Source of the DNA: Sabethes cyaneus
Taxonomy: Eukaryota > Arthropoda > Insecta > Diptera > Culicidae
Length of the DNA stretch: 64,000 bases
NCBI RefSeq assembly: GCF_943734655.1
Contig: NC_071354.1
Span: 137,192,642 to 137,256,641, forward strand
Direction of reading: 5' to 3'
In this document: positions 28,150 to 39,960 of the stretch, piece by piece
Layout of the letters: each line of letters opens with the position of its first letter
Position numbering within the stretch: position 1 is the first letter of the stretch
Notes under the pieces: model-generated
Database searches by the model: none
Told to the model about the DNA's origin: nothing
The model's input: only the letters and a program-made list of their open reading frames with translations
Position numbers and translations under genes: made by a program

Positions 28150-28330
28150 CCCGGAGCTAGATAGGGATTCCCGAATCTCGGCTGGGAGAGGCTGTTAAAA
28201 TCAATAGGATCGTAGTAACTGGCCCTGAAATTGTCCTGTACTCTAACAGCTGGCTGCGAAGTCTGTCGTATAAAAACAGAAGGTTAAGTTTCGATAACGG
28301 AATGTAGCACCTAGGCTTTGTTTTGCTTTA
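28150..28330 (+). mobile_element. tRNA-related SINE, 5' truncated
   Basis: Shares with 38250-38460 a body containing CAATAGGATCGTAGTAACTG, GGCTGCGAAGTCTGTCGTAT, AAGTTTCGATAACGGAATGT and AGCACCTAGGCTTTG. The tRNA-like head is mostly lost, with only CCGAATCTCGGCTGG left. Confidence 0.8.
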
Positions 28331-28673
28331 AAGGTTTTCCTATGCGCAGTGCGTACTCTTCCGAACTTTTCTGATACGTTCATCGTTTACTTATCAATCT
28401 TGCTGAACGATTTGAGAGTGTTGCGAATTTAGTCAAAAAATAAGTCAAGGTGATCGAACCATCTATACCAGAAAGAATTAAAGATGCCAAAGAGTTGGAA
28501 GCTTTTTCGCTCGTCAAATAGTTGTTATCGAAACGGTTTGCATCCTTAATATACAAAGCTAAACACGTTATTTTTAAAGACAAACATCAGCTTGGAAACG
28601 GCCTGATAGTCAAGACTAAAAGGTTAACCAAGAAACAAGCGTTTTCAAGCGTGAATAGTTTCAGAGATTTCCT

Positions 28674-29116
28674 AGGTAACCAATAAGCATTTCCAATGCA
28701 ATTTAAATGCAAGCCAATAAGCATTTAAGTTGCCTTAAATGCTACTTAAATGCTATTTTGGCAAAATATGCGGCTATTTTACTGCTAGCCCTATTATAGT
28801 GCTGACAATGCTTATTTGCAGCTAGTTACCGACAAGAAGAATTTAAATAGAATTGTGGATGCCAGTCTACAACAAAAACTATTTTCATGCCAACGTAAGA
28901 ACCGATAACTCAATATTTAGTGAACGGGACATAACACTAATAGTTCTTACTTCCGTTTGTAAGAACTATTAGTGTTATGTCCCGTTCACTAAATATTCAG
29001 TCTACAACAGTTATGTAGTTAAAAGGCTGATAAACAGCACTCCTGCAGTAGAAAACGCCAGGGATGCTAATAAACGATTGATTTACTGATTATACTAATG
29101 CTTATTGGTTACCTGG
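28674..29116. mobile_element. MITE with GGTAACCAATAAGCATT ends, host of a nested hairpin
   Basis: Inverted ends GGTAACCAATAAGCATT (28675 on) and AATGCTTATTGGTTACC (to 29112 or so). The left subterminal part repeats TAAATGC or GCATTTA several times. Target duplication unclear. A separate hairpin element sits inside (28874-28997). Confidence 0.8.
28874..28997. mobile_element. Nested hairpin element with perfect 39 bp arms
   Basis: Arms 28912-28950 and 28959-28997 are perfect complements, starting AATATTTAGTGAACGGGACA, with an 8 base loop. The segment 28874-28997 is flanked by direct repeats of CAGTCTACAAC (28863-28873 and 28998-29008), compatible with a target duplication. Confidence 0.78.
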
Positions 29117-30336
29117 GTTGTTTTCTTGAAATATGTCGGAAGCACAGCATATGCGTTCTAAGTAAAAAAGTTGTAGTGACCTAAACTGCTATTTTCACAC
29201 TATGATTATGATTAGGATATTCAAATGAAGGTCAAGTTATACGTTTGTGGCTCTCTAAGGTGATACTGTGGTACTTCACTATTATCAAAGTGGTTTATCT
29301 TCAGCTGGATGCTAACTTTATGTACTTGGGTAAAAAAATTTGGAGGTTGGTTCGGTTTGAACTAAAATTTAAGTACTGTCCAAAATTCTTGTTTCTAATT
29401 TTCAATAATATGCAAAAATAAACACTGGTTTCTACTCTTTTGTTTAGTTATTTAAGGTTTGATATTATTATTTTTTTCTTGACCACCCCCCCCCCCCCCT
29501 TCAACAATATTTTGAGACCAGGACATAAACTTTTTTTCAAATTTGTATAAGCCTTATTGTTAGAAATAATTTGTCAATACGTTTTGCTATTATACCGAAA
29601 ATAGTAGTTCAGAAACGAACTCAAGAACGAATAATTCTACATTGTCATTTTCAACACTTTGTTGCACTCAGCAATCAGTCAGCACGAAAAAAAGCAAGGC
29701 TTGAAAGCAACATCTTTTTCGACAGAACAAATTAATAATACAGGGACAAAAGCGTTATTAGCGTATTATTAATTATTAGATCCAAACTGTAGAACGTAAA
29801 GAACGCATGCACGCTTTACAAACATATTTTATGTTCAGGACATCAAATTCGTTTAGGTTAACAAAGAGAAATAATATACGTGACCTGTTGGGACGTGTAG
29901 GTTCTGTTGGGTCAACGAAAGGCTGAAAATCATAATCGTTCTGTTATTGTATTTCAGAAATGCAAACCAAGAAATAGCAGGTATATATGGTCGGTGTTTA
30001 GTCAGACTGAACCAAGTGACAAAAATATAATTTCGAGAAAAACGAAGTCAAAGTTTGCTACTCTGTGTTGTTTAAAGCTATCAAACGTTCAAAATCATTT
30101 CATATCTCTGGCTATTTATAACATTTATGTAATCTTATTACAGTAAAATGTAATTTAGGGAATTCTTGATTGTTTGTTGACATTCACTCATTTTTTAATT
30201 TTTGCTGCTTCACTTGGTACGGTCTGACAACACCGACCATATGGTTGTCGTTCTAGACTTGGGAAGCAAAAATGTGCTAACGCGTGATTGGCTGGTTACT
30301 CGATTATGATGATGCGTGACATTTATGCATTTATTT
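29117..30336. other. Non-coding intron sequence
   Basis: No gene or known element, apart from the C-tract repeat at 29487-29556. Confidence 0.5.
29487..29556 (-). repeat. Dispersed C-tract repeat, inverted relative to 27.4 kb
   Basis: A run of 14 C followed by CTTCAACAATATTTTGAG and the complement of the 27362 sequence (GACATAAACTTTTTTTCAAA, TTTGTATAAGCCT). Confidence 0.7.
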
Positions 30337-30582
30337 AGGGCACGTGAGGGTATTTTCAGCCCATTAAGCGATGGCATCTATTTTTTAGGCTTATGGTCTA
30401 GTTCAGGTGGAAGAACAGATGGTTTTGACGTTCTTTGAATAAAAAATAGTAGATTACTTTCAGTCTTAAGAAAATAGTTATAACATATTAAAATTGTAAG
30501 TCGGCAAAGTATTTTTATTGGCGAAAGAAAACACAAATAGGCTGAATTTAGAAACCTGCTGAAAATACCCTCCCGTACCCTA
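30337..30582. mobile_element. MITE with 25 bp terminal repeats
   Basis: Ends TAGGGCACGTGAGGGTATTT followed by TCAGC and the near-complement ending GGGAGGGTA/TACCC (30558-30582). 246 bp, non-coding. Its right end abuts the 3' end of the RTE remnant. Confidence 0.8.
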
Positions 30583-32640
30583 TTTACTTAGTTGGCTTGA
30601 TGTCTTAAGACAAAGCCTGCTAAACAAAGTTTTTCAATTTACTCGGTTGTGGGCTGCCGCTTTCCAATTCCGAGTACTCAGCTACACTTGGTCTAATCAT
30701 CTTGCTCGCTGCGCCCCTGATCGTCTTGTTCCTTCCAGGTTTGGAGCAAATACCATTTTTGCAAGGTAGCTGTCCGGCATTCTTGCAACATGCCCTGCCC
30801 ATCGTATTCGCCCTGCTTTAACCACCTTCTGGATACTGAGTTCGCCATAGGGCTATGCGAGTTTATGGTTCATCCTCCGCCTCCATACTTCGTTCTCCTG
30901 GACGCCGCCGAAAATCGTTCTGAGCATATTTCATGCCCCTAGAGAACAACCGGTCTAATAAGCGTTTTGTGCAGGGCGCACTTCGTACGGGGGCTTAGTC
31001 TGTTCGACTGCAATTGCTTATGACGCCCCTAGTAAGCACGACTGCTGATAATGCGCCTCCGAACCCCACGGCTGGTGTCATTGTCCGCCGTTACCAGTGC
31101 CAAGGTAATTCAACGACTACCTCAAACTCATCGCTGCCGATCGTTACATTACTTCCCAAGCGGTGTCTTCGATCGCAGATCCGCCAGCATGTATTTTCTT
31201 TTAGACGTATTTACTTCTACCTCAAACTCATCGCTGCCGATCGTTACATTACTTCCCAAGCGGTGTCTTCGATCGCAGATCCGCCAGCATGTATTTTCTT
31301 TTAGACGTATTTACTTCTAAGCCAATCTTTTCTGCTTCACGCTTTAGTCTGGTGTGCTGTTCAGCCACCGCCACAAGCGTTCTGCCATGTCATCGGGAAA
31401 GCAGACGAATTGACTGGATTTGTTGAAAATCGTGCCTTGCGTGTTGATATCTGTTCGGTTCATAACACCTTGTAGCGCTATGTTGAACAGCACGTATAAG
31501 AGACCATCACCTTGACGAAAGCCTCTTTGTGATTCGAATGATTTCGATAATCCACCCGAAATCCGACCACAGTACTATGTACCATCCATCGTAGATCAAA
31601 TCAGTTTGATGAGCTTCCTGGAGAAGCTGTTCTCATCCATGGTTTTCCATAGCTTTTTTCGGTCGATGGTATCATATGCGGCTTTTAAGTCTACGAACAA
31701 ATGGTGCGTGGAGACTCTGTATTCACGGCCCTTTTGGAGAATCCACCGCATTGTAAATATTTGATCCGTTGTTAATCGTTCTTAAACGAAGCCGGCCTAA
31801 TAAATTCCAACAAATCTGTACGCAAATGGTGATAGATGGCAGAAAATGATTTGGGACAGCATCTTGTAGGCGGCATTGAGAACGATGACTGCTTGATAGT
31901 TCTCACAGTTCAACTTATCGTCCTTCTTGTAGACCGGGCAGATAACCCCATCTTTCCACTTCTCTGGTAGCTGTTTTGTCTGCTAAGTCTTAGCAATTAG
32001 CCGGTGCAGACAAGTGGTCAGCTTTTCTGGTCCCATTTTAATAAGCTCCGCTTCGATGCCATCTTTCCCAGCCGATTTATTGTTCTTTAGCTGCATGACC
32101 TTATTAACTTTTCCTATCGTTGGAGCTGGCACCTCTTCTCCGTTTGTCGCACCGTTGAAATTGCTTTCCCCGTCGCCAACATTCTCTGCCTGGGCACCAT
32201 TAAAGTATTCATCGAAGTGCTGCTTCCACCTTTCGGTCAATTCACGATCGTCCGTCAAAATACTACCATTCTTATCCCGTCACATTGCGGCTCGCGGCAC
32301 AAAGCCTTTGAGGAATCCCTTAAGTTTCTGGTAGAACTTTCGCGTTTTCTGGAAACGATGTAGCCACTCCACTCCGCATACTCTTGCTCTTCCAGGTAGC
32401 GCTTCTTTCCCGGAATATTTGGTTTCGCTGCATCTTCTTCTGTTTGTGTCTTTCCGCGTTCTGACGTGTGGCACTGCATCTCTTGGTCGCTCGTGCAGCG
32501 TTCTCTTCCTACCCTCCTACATTTATGGTCGAACCAATCGTTCCGCTGATTTCTTGCCACGTGCCCGATGAAGCTCAATAAGCCCATTTTGTTGATCAGC
32601 GAGTATGCGTTGAACTTCCCAATCACCGGTTTGTGTTCCT
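30583..32640 (-). mobile_element. RTE-type non-LTR retrotransposon remnant
   Basis: Minus-strand LINE. 5' part: DRELTERWKQHFDEYFNG and LKNNKSAGKDGIEAELIKMG (32258-31983), the standard RTE opening of the reverse transcriptase. Then KWKDGVICPVYKKDDKLN (about 31950), FVDLKAAYDTIDRKKLWK (about 31690), FRQGDGLLYVLFNIAL (about 31500) and a degenerate catalytic box FPDDM (about 31400). The C-terminal end LELCKNAGQLPC-like sequence (30800-30720) and the 3' end CCAACTAAGTAAAT (about 30590) match the RTE fragment at 53.2-53.5 kb. Several stops and frameshifts. It lacks most of the endonuclease. It carries a 100 bp tandem duplication. Confidence 0.85.
31117..31316. repeat. Perfect 100 bp tandem duplication
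   Basis: 31117-31216 and 31217-31316 are identical by eye, beginning CTACCTCAAACTCATCGCTG. It lies inside the RTE remnant, 3' of the catalytic box. Confidence 0.95.
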
Positions 32641-32864
32641 CCTCCTGGTCGACCTAAGCATTAAAATCCCCGATGACGATCTTCATATCATTTTTTGGGT
32701 AGCGGTCGTATTCACGCTCCAATTGCGTTATTCGAGAAGCATCTTATGGCTGACCACCAAATTCTGCGTCTTGCAATTTCAGACCAGGCTTGCATGTTTC
32801 ATTCCATGTGCATATTTCGTTGCCGGAGTTCATGCCGAATGTTCCGAGTCGGACAGTCCGAGTA

Positions 32865-32993
32865 CAAGTCGTAGTCGATTATCCGGGTGAGAATTTTTTT
32901 TAAATGAGTTTTTTGAAATGTATTTACGTTTAAAATGTGTTTGGCATAACAAAAAAAAGTTTTTTTTTCACCCGGCTAATCGAGTCCGACCTG
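32865..32993. mobile_element. Short pogo-like MITE, GATTATCCGGG family
   Basis: Ends CAAGTCGTAGTCGATTATCC and its counterpart GGCTAATCGAGTCCGACCTG, flanked by TA (32863-32864, 32994-32995). 129 bp, centre is A/T tracts. Same family as 43249-43914. Confidence 0.85.
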
Positions 32994-33269
32994 TAGTTTG
33001 ATTTAGGTAGGTTGCTTTACTAGGGCCACACTGCCGAATCTCGTGATGTGACTGCCTTCTTGGCTTTAGTGCCAAGACGCCTTTTTTGATTCAGCCGCAC
33101 GGGGTCAAACGCTGTCGTGAGCCGCTACTTCTGCAGTGTACGTGCTTACTGAGATGAGGGAACGAATTCTTTCAAAATGTTATATGTTCCTAGATTAATG
33201 TTCGTATGAAATACATACATTGAAAATACTGAATACATACATCATTAACTTTTATTTTGTTATTTTCAG

Positions 33270-35169
33270 GTTGCCATCGAACGAACCCATACTTCTGCGG
33301 TACAAGTAAAATATCGTGCCGATGCACTCATGAATGCAAATCATTATGATCCGCAAAGTATAAAAGATATAGCGGATGAGGTCACTAAAAAGTGGCAAAA
33401 ACTAGTCACATGTGCCGAGGAACGTCATAAGCTTGTAACGGCCTCGTTAAATTTCTTTAAAACAGCTGAACAGGTTTGTAGCGTTTTGGATAGCTTAGAA
33501 AAAGAATACCGCAGAGAAGAAGATTGGTGTGGAGGAGGAGGTTCCACTGATAAGGGACAGCAAATAGTACAGCTAATCTCAAAACATCAGGAACAAAAAG
33601 AAGCTTTCCTTAAAGCATGCACACTAGCACGGCGAACAGCAGAAACATTCCTAAAATATGCGGCTCGTTCATTGCAATTTTATCATATTAAAAGCACTGT
33701 TAATAGCGAATCTCGCGTAAAAGCAATTCTAGATAAACTGTTAACGCAAGAAACGCAAGTTTTGGAATATTGGACCCAACGAAAAAAGCGGCTCGATCAA
33801 TGCCAGCAATTTGTTTTATTCGAAAGATCAGCCAAACAGGCAATCGAATGGATCCATGATACTGGTGAAGCCTATTTGTCTTCAAGGAATAATAAGCTTT
33901 GCAGCAGTCGGGAGGAAACTGAGGTACTTTTGCGCGAGCATAATGAATTTAAGGGGACTGCGAAGGAAACGCGTGAGCGAGTAAAGCTGCTTATTCAACT
34001 GGCAGACTCCCTAGTGGAGAAAGGCCACGCACATGCAAGTTCGATAAAGCAATGGGTCGCTACAGTCGATAACCGCTACAAGGATTTTAGCAGTCGTATG
34101 GAACTTTATCGGACTAATTTGGAGAAATCGTTAGGCCTACCTGGTATTCAGCAACAAGACGACAATAATAGTATTAGTAGTAGTAATAACAGTAGCAACA
34201 ATAGTCTTAACTGTAAGTCCATTTCCTCCTCGATGACCTCAGTGTCGACTGCATCGACCAGTGGTGTGTCATCCGCTTCTTCCACAACGTCCAACACGTC
34301 AGTACTCGAATATCGTCACTCAGATCCATCACTGGAAACTAAACTAAACGCTGCAGCTGTTAGCACCGTATCAGTTGGAGTACCCAAGGAAATGAATGAG
34401 GAGAAACGAAAATCTGCCCGTAAAAAAGAATTTATTATGGCTGAGCTGCTACAAACTGAACGTACATATGTCAAAGATCTGGAAACATGTATCAATGTCT
34501 TTGTAAACGAACTGAAAAGTGGCGTAAATGTGCCTCCTAATCTTGTCGGTAAGGAGCATATTCTCTTTAGTAACATAGTTGACATTTATCAGTTTCACGA
34601 AAAAATCTTTTTGAAAGAATTGGAAAAATATGAAACAATGCCCGAGGACGTTGGCCATTGTTTCGTAACGTGGGCTGCCAAGTTTGATATGTACGTCTTC
34701 TACTGCCAGAACAAACCGCAGTCCAACGATTACATGGTTCAGTACGGTGGAACTTACTTTGAAGATGTACAACGAAAACATAAACTCGAACATTCGCTAC
34801 CTGCCTTTCTGATCAAACCGGTGCAGCGAATTACGAAATACCAGCTATTGCTGAAAGATTTACAATCTTGTTGTGATGAAGGACAGGGTGAAATTAAAGA
34901 TGGCCTTGAGGTGATGTTAAATGTGCCGAAGAAGGCCAACGACGTGATGCATCTGTCGTTGCTGGAAGGATGTGACGTCCCAATCGATAATTTGGGTGAT
35001 GTTGTGCTACAGGACTCCTTCCTAGTTTGGGACAACAAGCAAATCCTCATAAAGAAAGGACGAGAGAGACACGTTTTTCTATTCGAGTTGTATATACTCT
35101 TTTCCAAAGAAGTAAAGGATACCAGTGGAACAGTCAAGTACATTTACAAGAGCAAACTGTTGACATCTG
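33270..35169 (+). CDS. trio: trio exon: last spectrin repeats, DH domain, start of PH
   Basis: 633 codons plus one base; acceptor TATTTTCAG, donor TCTG/GTGAGT, ending in phase 1. Residues of about 1-285 are spectrin repeats (TKKWQKLVTCAEERHKLV; YWTQRKKRLDQCQQFVLFER; AIEWIHDTGEAYL). Residues 290-350 are a serine/asparagine-rich linker. The Dbl-homology domain spans about 384-568: ELLQTERTYVKDLETC (CR1) and FLIKPVQRITKYQLLLKDL (CR3), ending NVPKKANDVMHLSLLEG. It catalyses GDP release from Rac/RhoG-type GTPases; all conserved blocks are present. The PH domain begins NLGDVVLQDSFLVWD and continues in the next exon. The intron before it is 10.6 kb, the one after 467 bp. Confidence 0.97.
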
Positions 35170-35636
35170 GTGAGTATGGTTTGTGTTATTTCTTAGTTTT
35201 GTTTTCAATAGATCTGTGAAACCATGCTTTGATCGATAAAAATATGGATTATTTTTCACGAAATTCTTCTAAAATTTTTTCTAACTCATATTACTAGACA
35301 TTCTGGCTTCATCTTTTAAATTTGAAACTTTAAAAAATTTAAATTCCTTAAATATTTATCCATTCAGTTTAACTAGTTTGCGAAAAAAAGTGGTATTCTG
35401 AAAGGTGTGTGTTTACTTGAAATTTTCATTTTCTGAATATAACTAGAAATATAATAAATATAATTATAATCGATTAGTAAGGGTTTTCTTATTGTTTCTT
35501 GTATATGTTCAATACCAATAGTAGAATCGGTTTGGTTAAGTGAGGCGTTTAAAGGCGACCCTATTCCTTCTATCACATTAAGCTACAATGATATCCCCTT
35601 AGTAAGTTTGTTATATTTTCTTTTCGTTTTTTGTAG
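35170..35636 (+). other. trio: trio intron D-E
   Basis: 467 bp, GTGAGT to TTTTTTGTAG, phase 1. AT-rich, no insertion recognised. Confidence 0.9.
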
Positions 35637-35965
35637 ACTTTGGGGTCACCGAACATATTGAGGGAGATGAGTGTAAGTTCGCCATATGGACTGGCCGCGC
35701 CCCCATGCTGTCCGACTACCGAATCGTACTGAAAGCTACTAGTCTTGAAACGAAACAAATGTGGGTCAAGCGATTACGTGAAGTGATACAAGAAACGTAT
35801 TTCTCTGGCACTTCGTTTTCACTGCTTAAATCTCCTGCAAAGGTTGGTAGCAAGCAGTTAGGTCAGCGTCTGTCGAAAGACATCGACGATACTTTGAACG
35901 ATAACGATCAAGATGGAAGTTCCCTGGCAAGCTTCGGATCGGGAAATACCACCGACAGTGAAAAG
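35637..35965 (+). CDS. trio: trio exon: end of first PH domain
   Basis: Two bases complete the split codon (Asp), then 109 codons; the donor is AAG/GTAAGT, phase 0. It finishes the PH domain that packs on the DH domain: FGVTEHIEGDECKFAIWTGR, then YRIVLKATSLETKQMWVKRL and REVIQETYF, the standard Trio/Kalirin PH1 C-terminal helix. A polar tail follows (LGQRLSKDIDDTLNDNDQDG, then a serine-rich end), the linker that leads to the SH3 domain in the full protein. No SH3 or second DH-PH exon was found in the remaining 28 kb. Confidence 0.96.
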
Positions 35966-36404
35966 GTAAGTGTTATTATTATCTATTATCTCTTTTTTGT
36001 TTTATTCGTCATAGAGTTCCGTGGTCCGATCAGGGTGCCTCATTTCAAAACTAAACTAGACTAGAGAAGGTCTCTGATACAAAACAAATTATAAATACCT
36101 TGCCTCAGTCTAATTGAGAAAATTTCTAGTGCCAAACAAAAGATTATTCTTTGATACAGTTTCGAATCGATGAACTTCGAAAGTCGTACAGAAATCGGTT
36201 TTCAATCTTTTAAGAGGGACCCTACACTGGAAGGTTCGAAAACTAATATAATAATTTTTTCGTATGTTGGAACTATTGGAGTGTTTTGGTTGTTGGTTTA
36301 GGTATATTTGAAGACGCATTTTGTATCTCTTGGATGCCAAAGTAGCGGTCATTATGCTGCTTGCAGTAGGTCGCTTAGATGCTCTCTAGAATGATGGGAT
36401 ATTT
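35966..36404 (+). other. trio: Start of the long downstream trio intron
   Basis: Begins GTAAGTGTT. No gene seen; unique-looking sequence up to the Jockey-like fragment. Confidence 0.7.
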
Positions 36405-37694
36405 TACATTTTAATTAAAAAACTCCCTGAAATCACTTATCAATTTTTGGTTAAAATATTTAATAACTGTTTTAAATTGGCATATTTTTCCTAACTTATG
36501 GAAAACTGCTAAGATTACACCTATTTTGAAGCCAGATAAAGATCCAGCGGAGGCTTCAAGCTATAGGCCAATTTACTTCCTTCCATAAGTAAATTATTTG
36601 AGAGAATAATTCTTAACAGAATGATGTCATACATCACTGATCATTCAATTTTTGCAGATAAACAATTTGGTTTTCGACATGGACATCCCACTACTCATCA
36701 ATTGCTCAGAGTTACTAATATAATACGAGCTAATAAAGCCGACTGCTATTCTACTGGAGTTGCTCTTCTAGACATAGAAAAAGCATTCGACAGTGTTTGA
36801 CATAAAGGTTTAATCACGAAATTGCTAAATTACTTAACTGATCGATTTTTACAGGTTGTCTATCAGAATTCTAAATCTGATAAATTTCCTGTTAAAGCAG
36901 GTGTGCCTCAAGGCTCGATCTTGGGCCCAATCCTGTATAACATATACACATCTGATCTTCCTGAATTACCGGCTGGCTGCACTAAGTCGTTATTCTGCGA
37001 CGATATAAACATTTCCGTAAAAGGAAAAAGTCTTCGTGTCATATGTAGTCGACTGCAGAAAAGCTTGGATATTTTCTCCAAATACTTGCAAAAGTGGAAA
37101 ATTTCTCCCAATGCTTCTAAAACTCAATTAATTATTTTTCCTCATAAGCCTAGACCTTCTTCCCTTAAGCCAAATAGCAATCACATTATCAAGATGAATG
37201 GAGTTGCTTTGAGTTTGTCTGACCAAGTTATTGATTTACAAACCGCCGTTATATGCCGTTCCGATTTGGTCAAGTTGTTGTATTACGTGAAAGAAGTCTT
37301 CAGAGGATTCAGAATAAAATTTTGAAAATGATTCTGAAGCGTGCTCCTTGGTTTAGTACATTAGAATTACATAGATTTACTGGTGTTGAAACTCTAGAAG
37401 CTATGTCAAACAAAATTATTTAAAATTTCCGACAAAAATCGTTGCAATCCTTTATTGCGATGATTAGGTCTCTTTATAGATCATAAGTTAGCTAGGTTAG
37501 ATATTAGGTAATTTTTTTTACATGTAGGTTTTAATCCCTACTGTTAAATAATCTTAATTGTCGTAACATATCAAAAGAAATCATAATAATAGTAGGTATA
37601 TAATGCAATTCTAATAGTGTTGACATACCGTTGGGGCGAACCAACCAAACGGTTGAAAGCCCCATCAAATAGTAAATAAATAAATAAATAAATA
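36405..37694 (+). mobile_element. 5'-truncated Jockey-type LINE
   Basis: Plus-strand reverse transcriptase starting near the motif WKTAKITPILKPDKDPAE (about 36500). It continues with FADKQFGFRHGHPTTHQL, LLDIEKAFDSV then a TGA in place of the usual Trp codon (36798-36800), and VKAGVPQGSILGPILYNIYT (36890-36950). The catalytic box reads FCDD instead of FADD. A frameshift follows about 37230. The 3' UTR contains a GGGGC/GCCCC hairpin (37633-37663) and the element ends in TAAATAAATAAATAAATAAA. It lies within the trio intron in the same orientation as the gene. Confidence 0.88.
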
Positions 37695-38600
37695 ATAGTG
37701 TTGAAAAGTCATCACTTCTAATTGAACACACAATATGATATAGTTACTATTAAGTATTTTATGTAATCGAATATTTACCCCAATAAAAAAAACCCGATTT
37801 AATCCACCTAGTGGTGAAAGGAACCTTTGTTATACTATTTTATATGTCATTTGATATGGGCATTTCCAGCTCAAATATTATTTTTGATTTGTATTTGAAT
37901 TTGTAATGTTTATCAAACTGACAGAGTCAAATTCTATACGCATCACTTTGAACTAAATTCTTATATAAACTGTTTCTTAGGCCCAGCCGTTTTCAAGTTA
38001 TTTAGATGTGAAATCTATAAATTATCCATTGGAGTCAACTTATGCAAAGTATCCGATAACCGTGTAATCGACCTTCACGGATTTGAACCAAATTTTGTCA
38101 GATTGTTCATTTTAGGTCAGAAAACAGAAATCTTAAATTTGGTACCGATTGATACACCCCACGATTAGTGGTAGTACCTCCTTTTTTAAAGGAAAGACCC
38201 GTTTTGTCAAACATTTTTATTTTCATTTACTTATAGGTAAACCTGAAAATCGCCTCCCAGTTGGCTTCGAGGTACGCCGCTGGCCTAATAAGCTAATCGT
38301 TATATGTTCGAATCTCGACTGGCCTCTCCCAGTCAATAGGATCGTAGTAACTAGCCCTGCAATTATCCTGCACTCTAACAACTGGCTGCGAAGTCTGTCG
38401 TATAAAAACGGAAGGTCAAGTTTCGATAACGGAATGTAGCACCTAGGCTTTGCTTTGCTTAAACATGGAAATATTGGGGTTAGAAAGAAACTATTTTCAC
38501 ATTTTCACATTCCAATTCCAATCGAAAATAGTCGAGTGAAAACAGCCTTTTTTAGCGTTTTGAACTGGAAATGATCACATAAAAATCGACACGTCTTCGG
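37695..38600 (+). repeat. Dispersed repeat region interrupted by a SINE
   Basis: 37695-37785 is the inverted partner of 310-430. From 37788 a second repeat starts AACCCGATTTAATCCACCTA and ends near ATCGACACGTCTTCG (38585-38600), as in the short copy at 11895-11985. The SINE at 38250-38460 is nested in it. Confidence 0.65.
38250..38460 (+). mobile_element. tRNA-derived SINE, most complete copy
   Basis: Head with TTGGCTTCGAGGTACGCCGC and GGCCTAATAAGC, B box GTTCGAATCTC (38306-38316), body with GGATCGTAGTAACTAGCC and tail CACCTAGGCTTTGCTTTGCT. Related copies: 28150-28330 and 9815-9922. Confidence 0.85.
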
Positions 38601-38999
38601 AACTTAATTCAACTGTTTGTTAACGTTTGTTTGTGCTAGTTATCATCCATATGCATCCTAGCGATAAACAATCTTCAGAGTGTATTTTAATCTACTAAAT
38701 AACTTTGTAGAACATTTGAAAGCAATGAAAACATCGTGTGCAAAATTGTTGAGCAGAATTGATTTTAGAGTGGTTTCTTTAAATAGATCATTAAATTTCG
38801 CAACCAGTAAGAGATAGATAGTTGCTATATGCAGCAAAGTTACTTATTTTAGTGTGATCTTTGTGAAGACACCATCTTTTGGACGCGTTTAAAAAACAAA
38901 AATTTGTGTCACCCTATTAGGCGGACCCTAAAAGTGTAAGAAAATGTACTATAAATTAACTGCTCCAAAGAAACATCTGTTGAAAAACTACGCATTTTT
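38601..38999. other. Non-coding intron sequence
   Basis: Nothing recognised. Confidence 0.45.
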
Positions 39000-39960
39000 A
39001 CTATATGTTTCTATTTTTGATGTTTGGTCCCATTAAGGTATCAGGTATCAGCATCTTTGGCTCGAGCAGCACGTTCCTCACAATCATGTGGAAGATTTGT
39101 GCCTTGCCCATCTTGCCCGTGTCATCATTTACCTGATGAGCACGGGAAGGAAAACAGGCGGAATAGGAAGGGGTGGATGAGGAATTTGGACAAACACAAA
39201 CATTTACATACCGAGAGATTTTTGTACCCCCGAGGGGATACCGCAATCCTTGGTAGTTAACTTATCAATAGTACACCCCCTGGGGGGTATACTCATGATA
39301 AATAAGAGCTTATAGCTCAATACCGCTTTCGGTAAGAAACATCAAAATGTCTCGTAATTTTAGTTTCCTGAAATCCGATTCATTTAAGACGTAGGATCCA
39401 AAGATCCTATGACGCAATTGTGCTACTGCAGGACAGTTGAAAATTACGTGATATGGTGTACCGTAGTCGGATTCACATAAATCACAATGAGACGATTCAG
39501 CTCGCTGAATCGTAGCCGTATGATAATTTAGTCTACAGTGACCAGTGATCTGACAAGAATACTGCAATTTACCTTTGAGTGTTGCAAAAGAAATTTCGCA
39601 ACCTTCTCACAAGGCTTAACAATAAACCTTTTCGTTTGACGACAAGTTTTTTCCCAATAACGTACATGTTCAGATGAAAACCAAGATCGAATCTTTTGTA
39701 TTATTCAACATGCCGCAATTGGTAAAGCAGGTTCCGGTCCGAAAATCGACTTTTCTGCTCCAGATCTTGCTAGTTCATCAGCCCATTCATTTCCGGTTAT
39801 ACCAGAATGGCCAGGAACCCAAACCAGATGAACGGCATTTAGAATGCTTAGTTCTTCTAATCAGATGTGGCAGGCGATGACTGTTTTAGATTTAGAATTA
39901 GTCGCACAAAGGGCTTTTATAGCGGCTTGACGAGTAGGGAAATCTGCTATCAGACACCTG
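39000..39960 (-). mobile_element. I-type LINE 3' fragment with RNase H
   Basis: Minus strand. About 39960-39740 encodes an RNase H end: TRQAAIKALCATNSKS, then HLVWVPGHSGITGNEWADEL, the His-Asp motif of LINE RNase H domains. After a frameshift it continues (39567-39310) with YSCQITGHCRLNYHTATIQ and a C-terminal zinc-finger-like CDLCESDYGTPYHVIFNCP. 3' UTR to about 39000, with a C/G-rich hairpin near 39275. RNase H plus this C-terminal finger suggest the I superfamily; finer naming is not possible here. Confidence 0.8.

Noticed and set aside
29907..30146. 79-codon open frame in the trio intron
   Set aside because: No recognisable domain, codon pattern like the AT-rich surroundings, no splice signals.
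36822..37325. Extra trio coding exon
   Set aside because: The translation is Jockey-type reverse transcriptase (GVPQGSILGPILYN), not part of a GEF.
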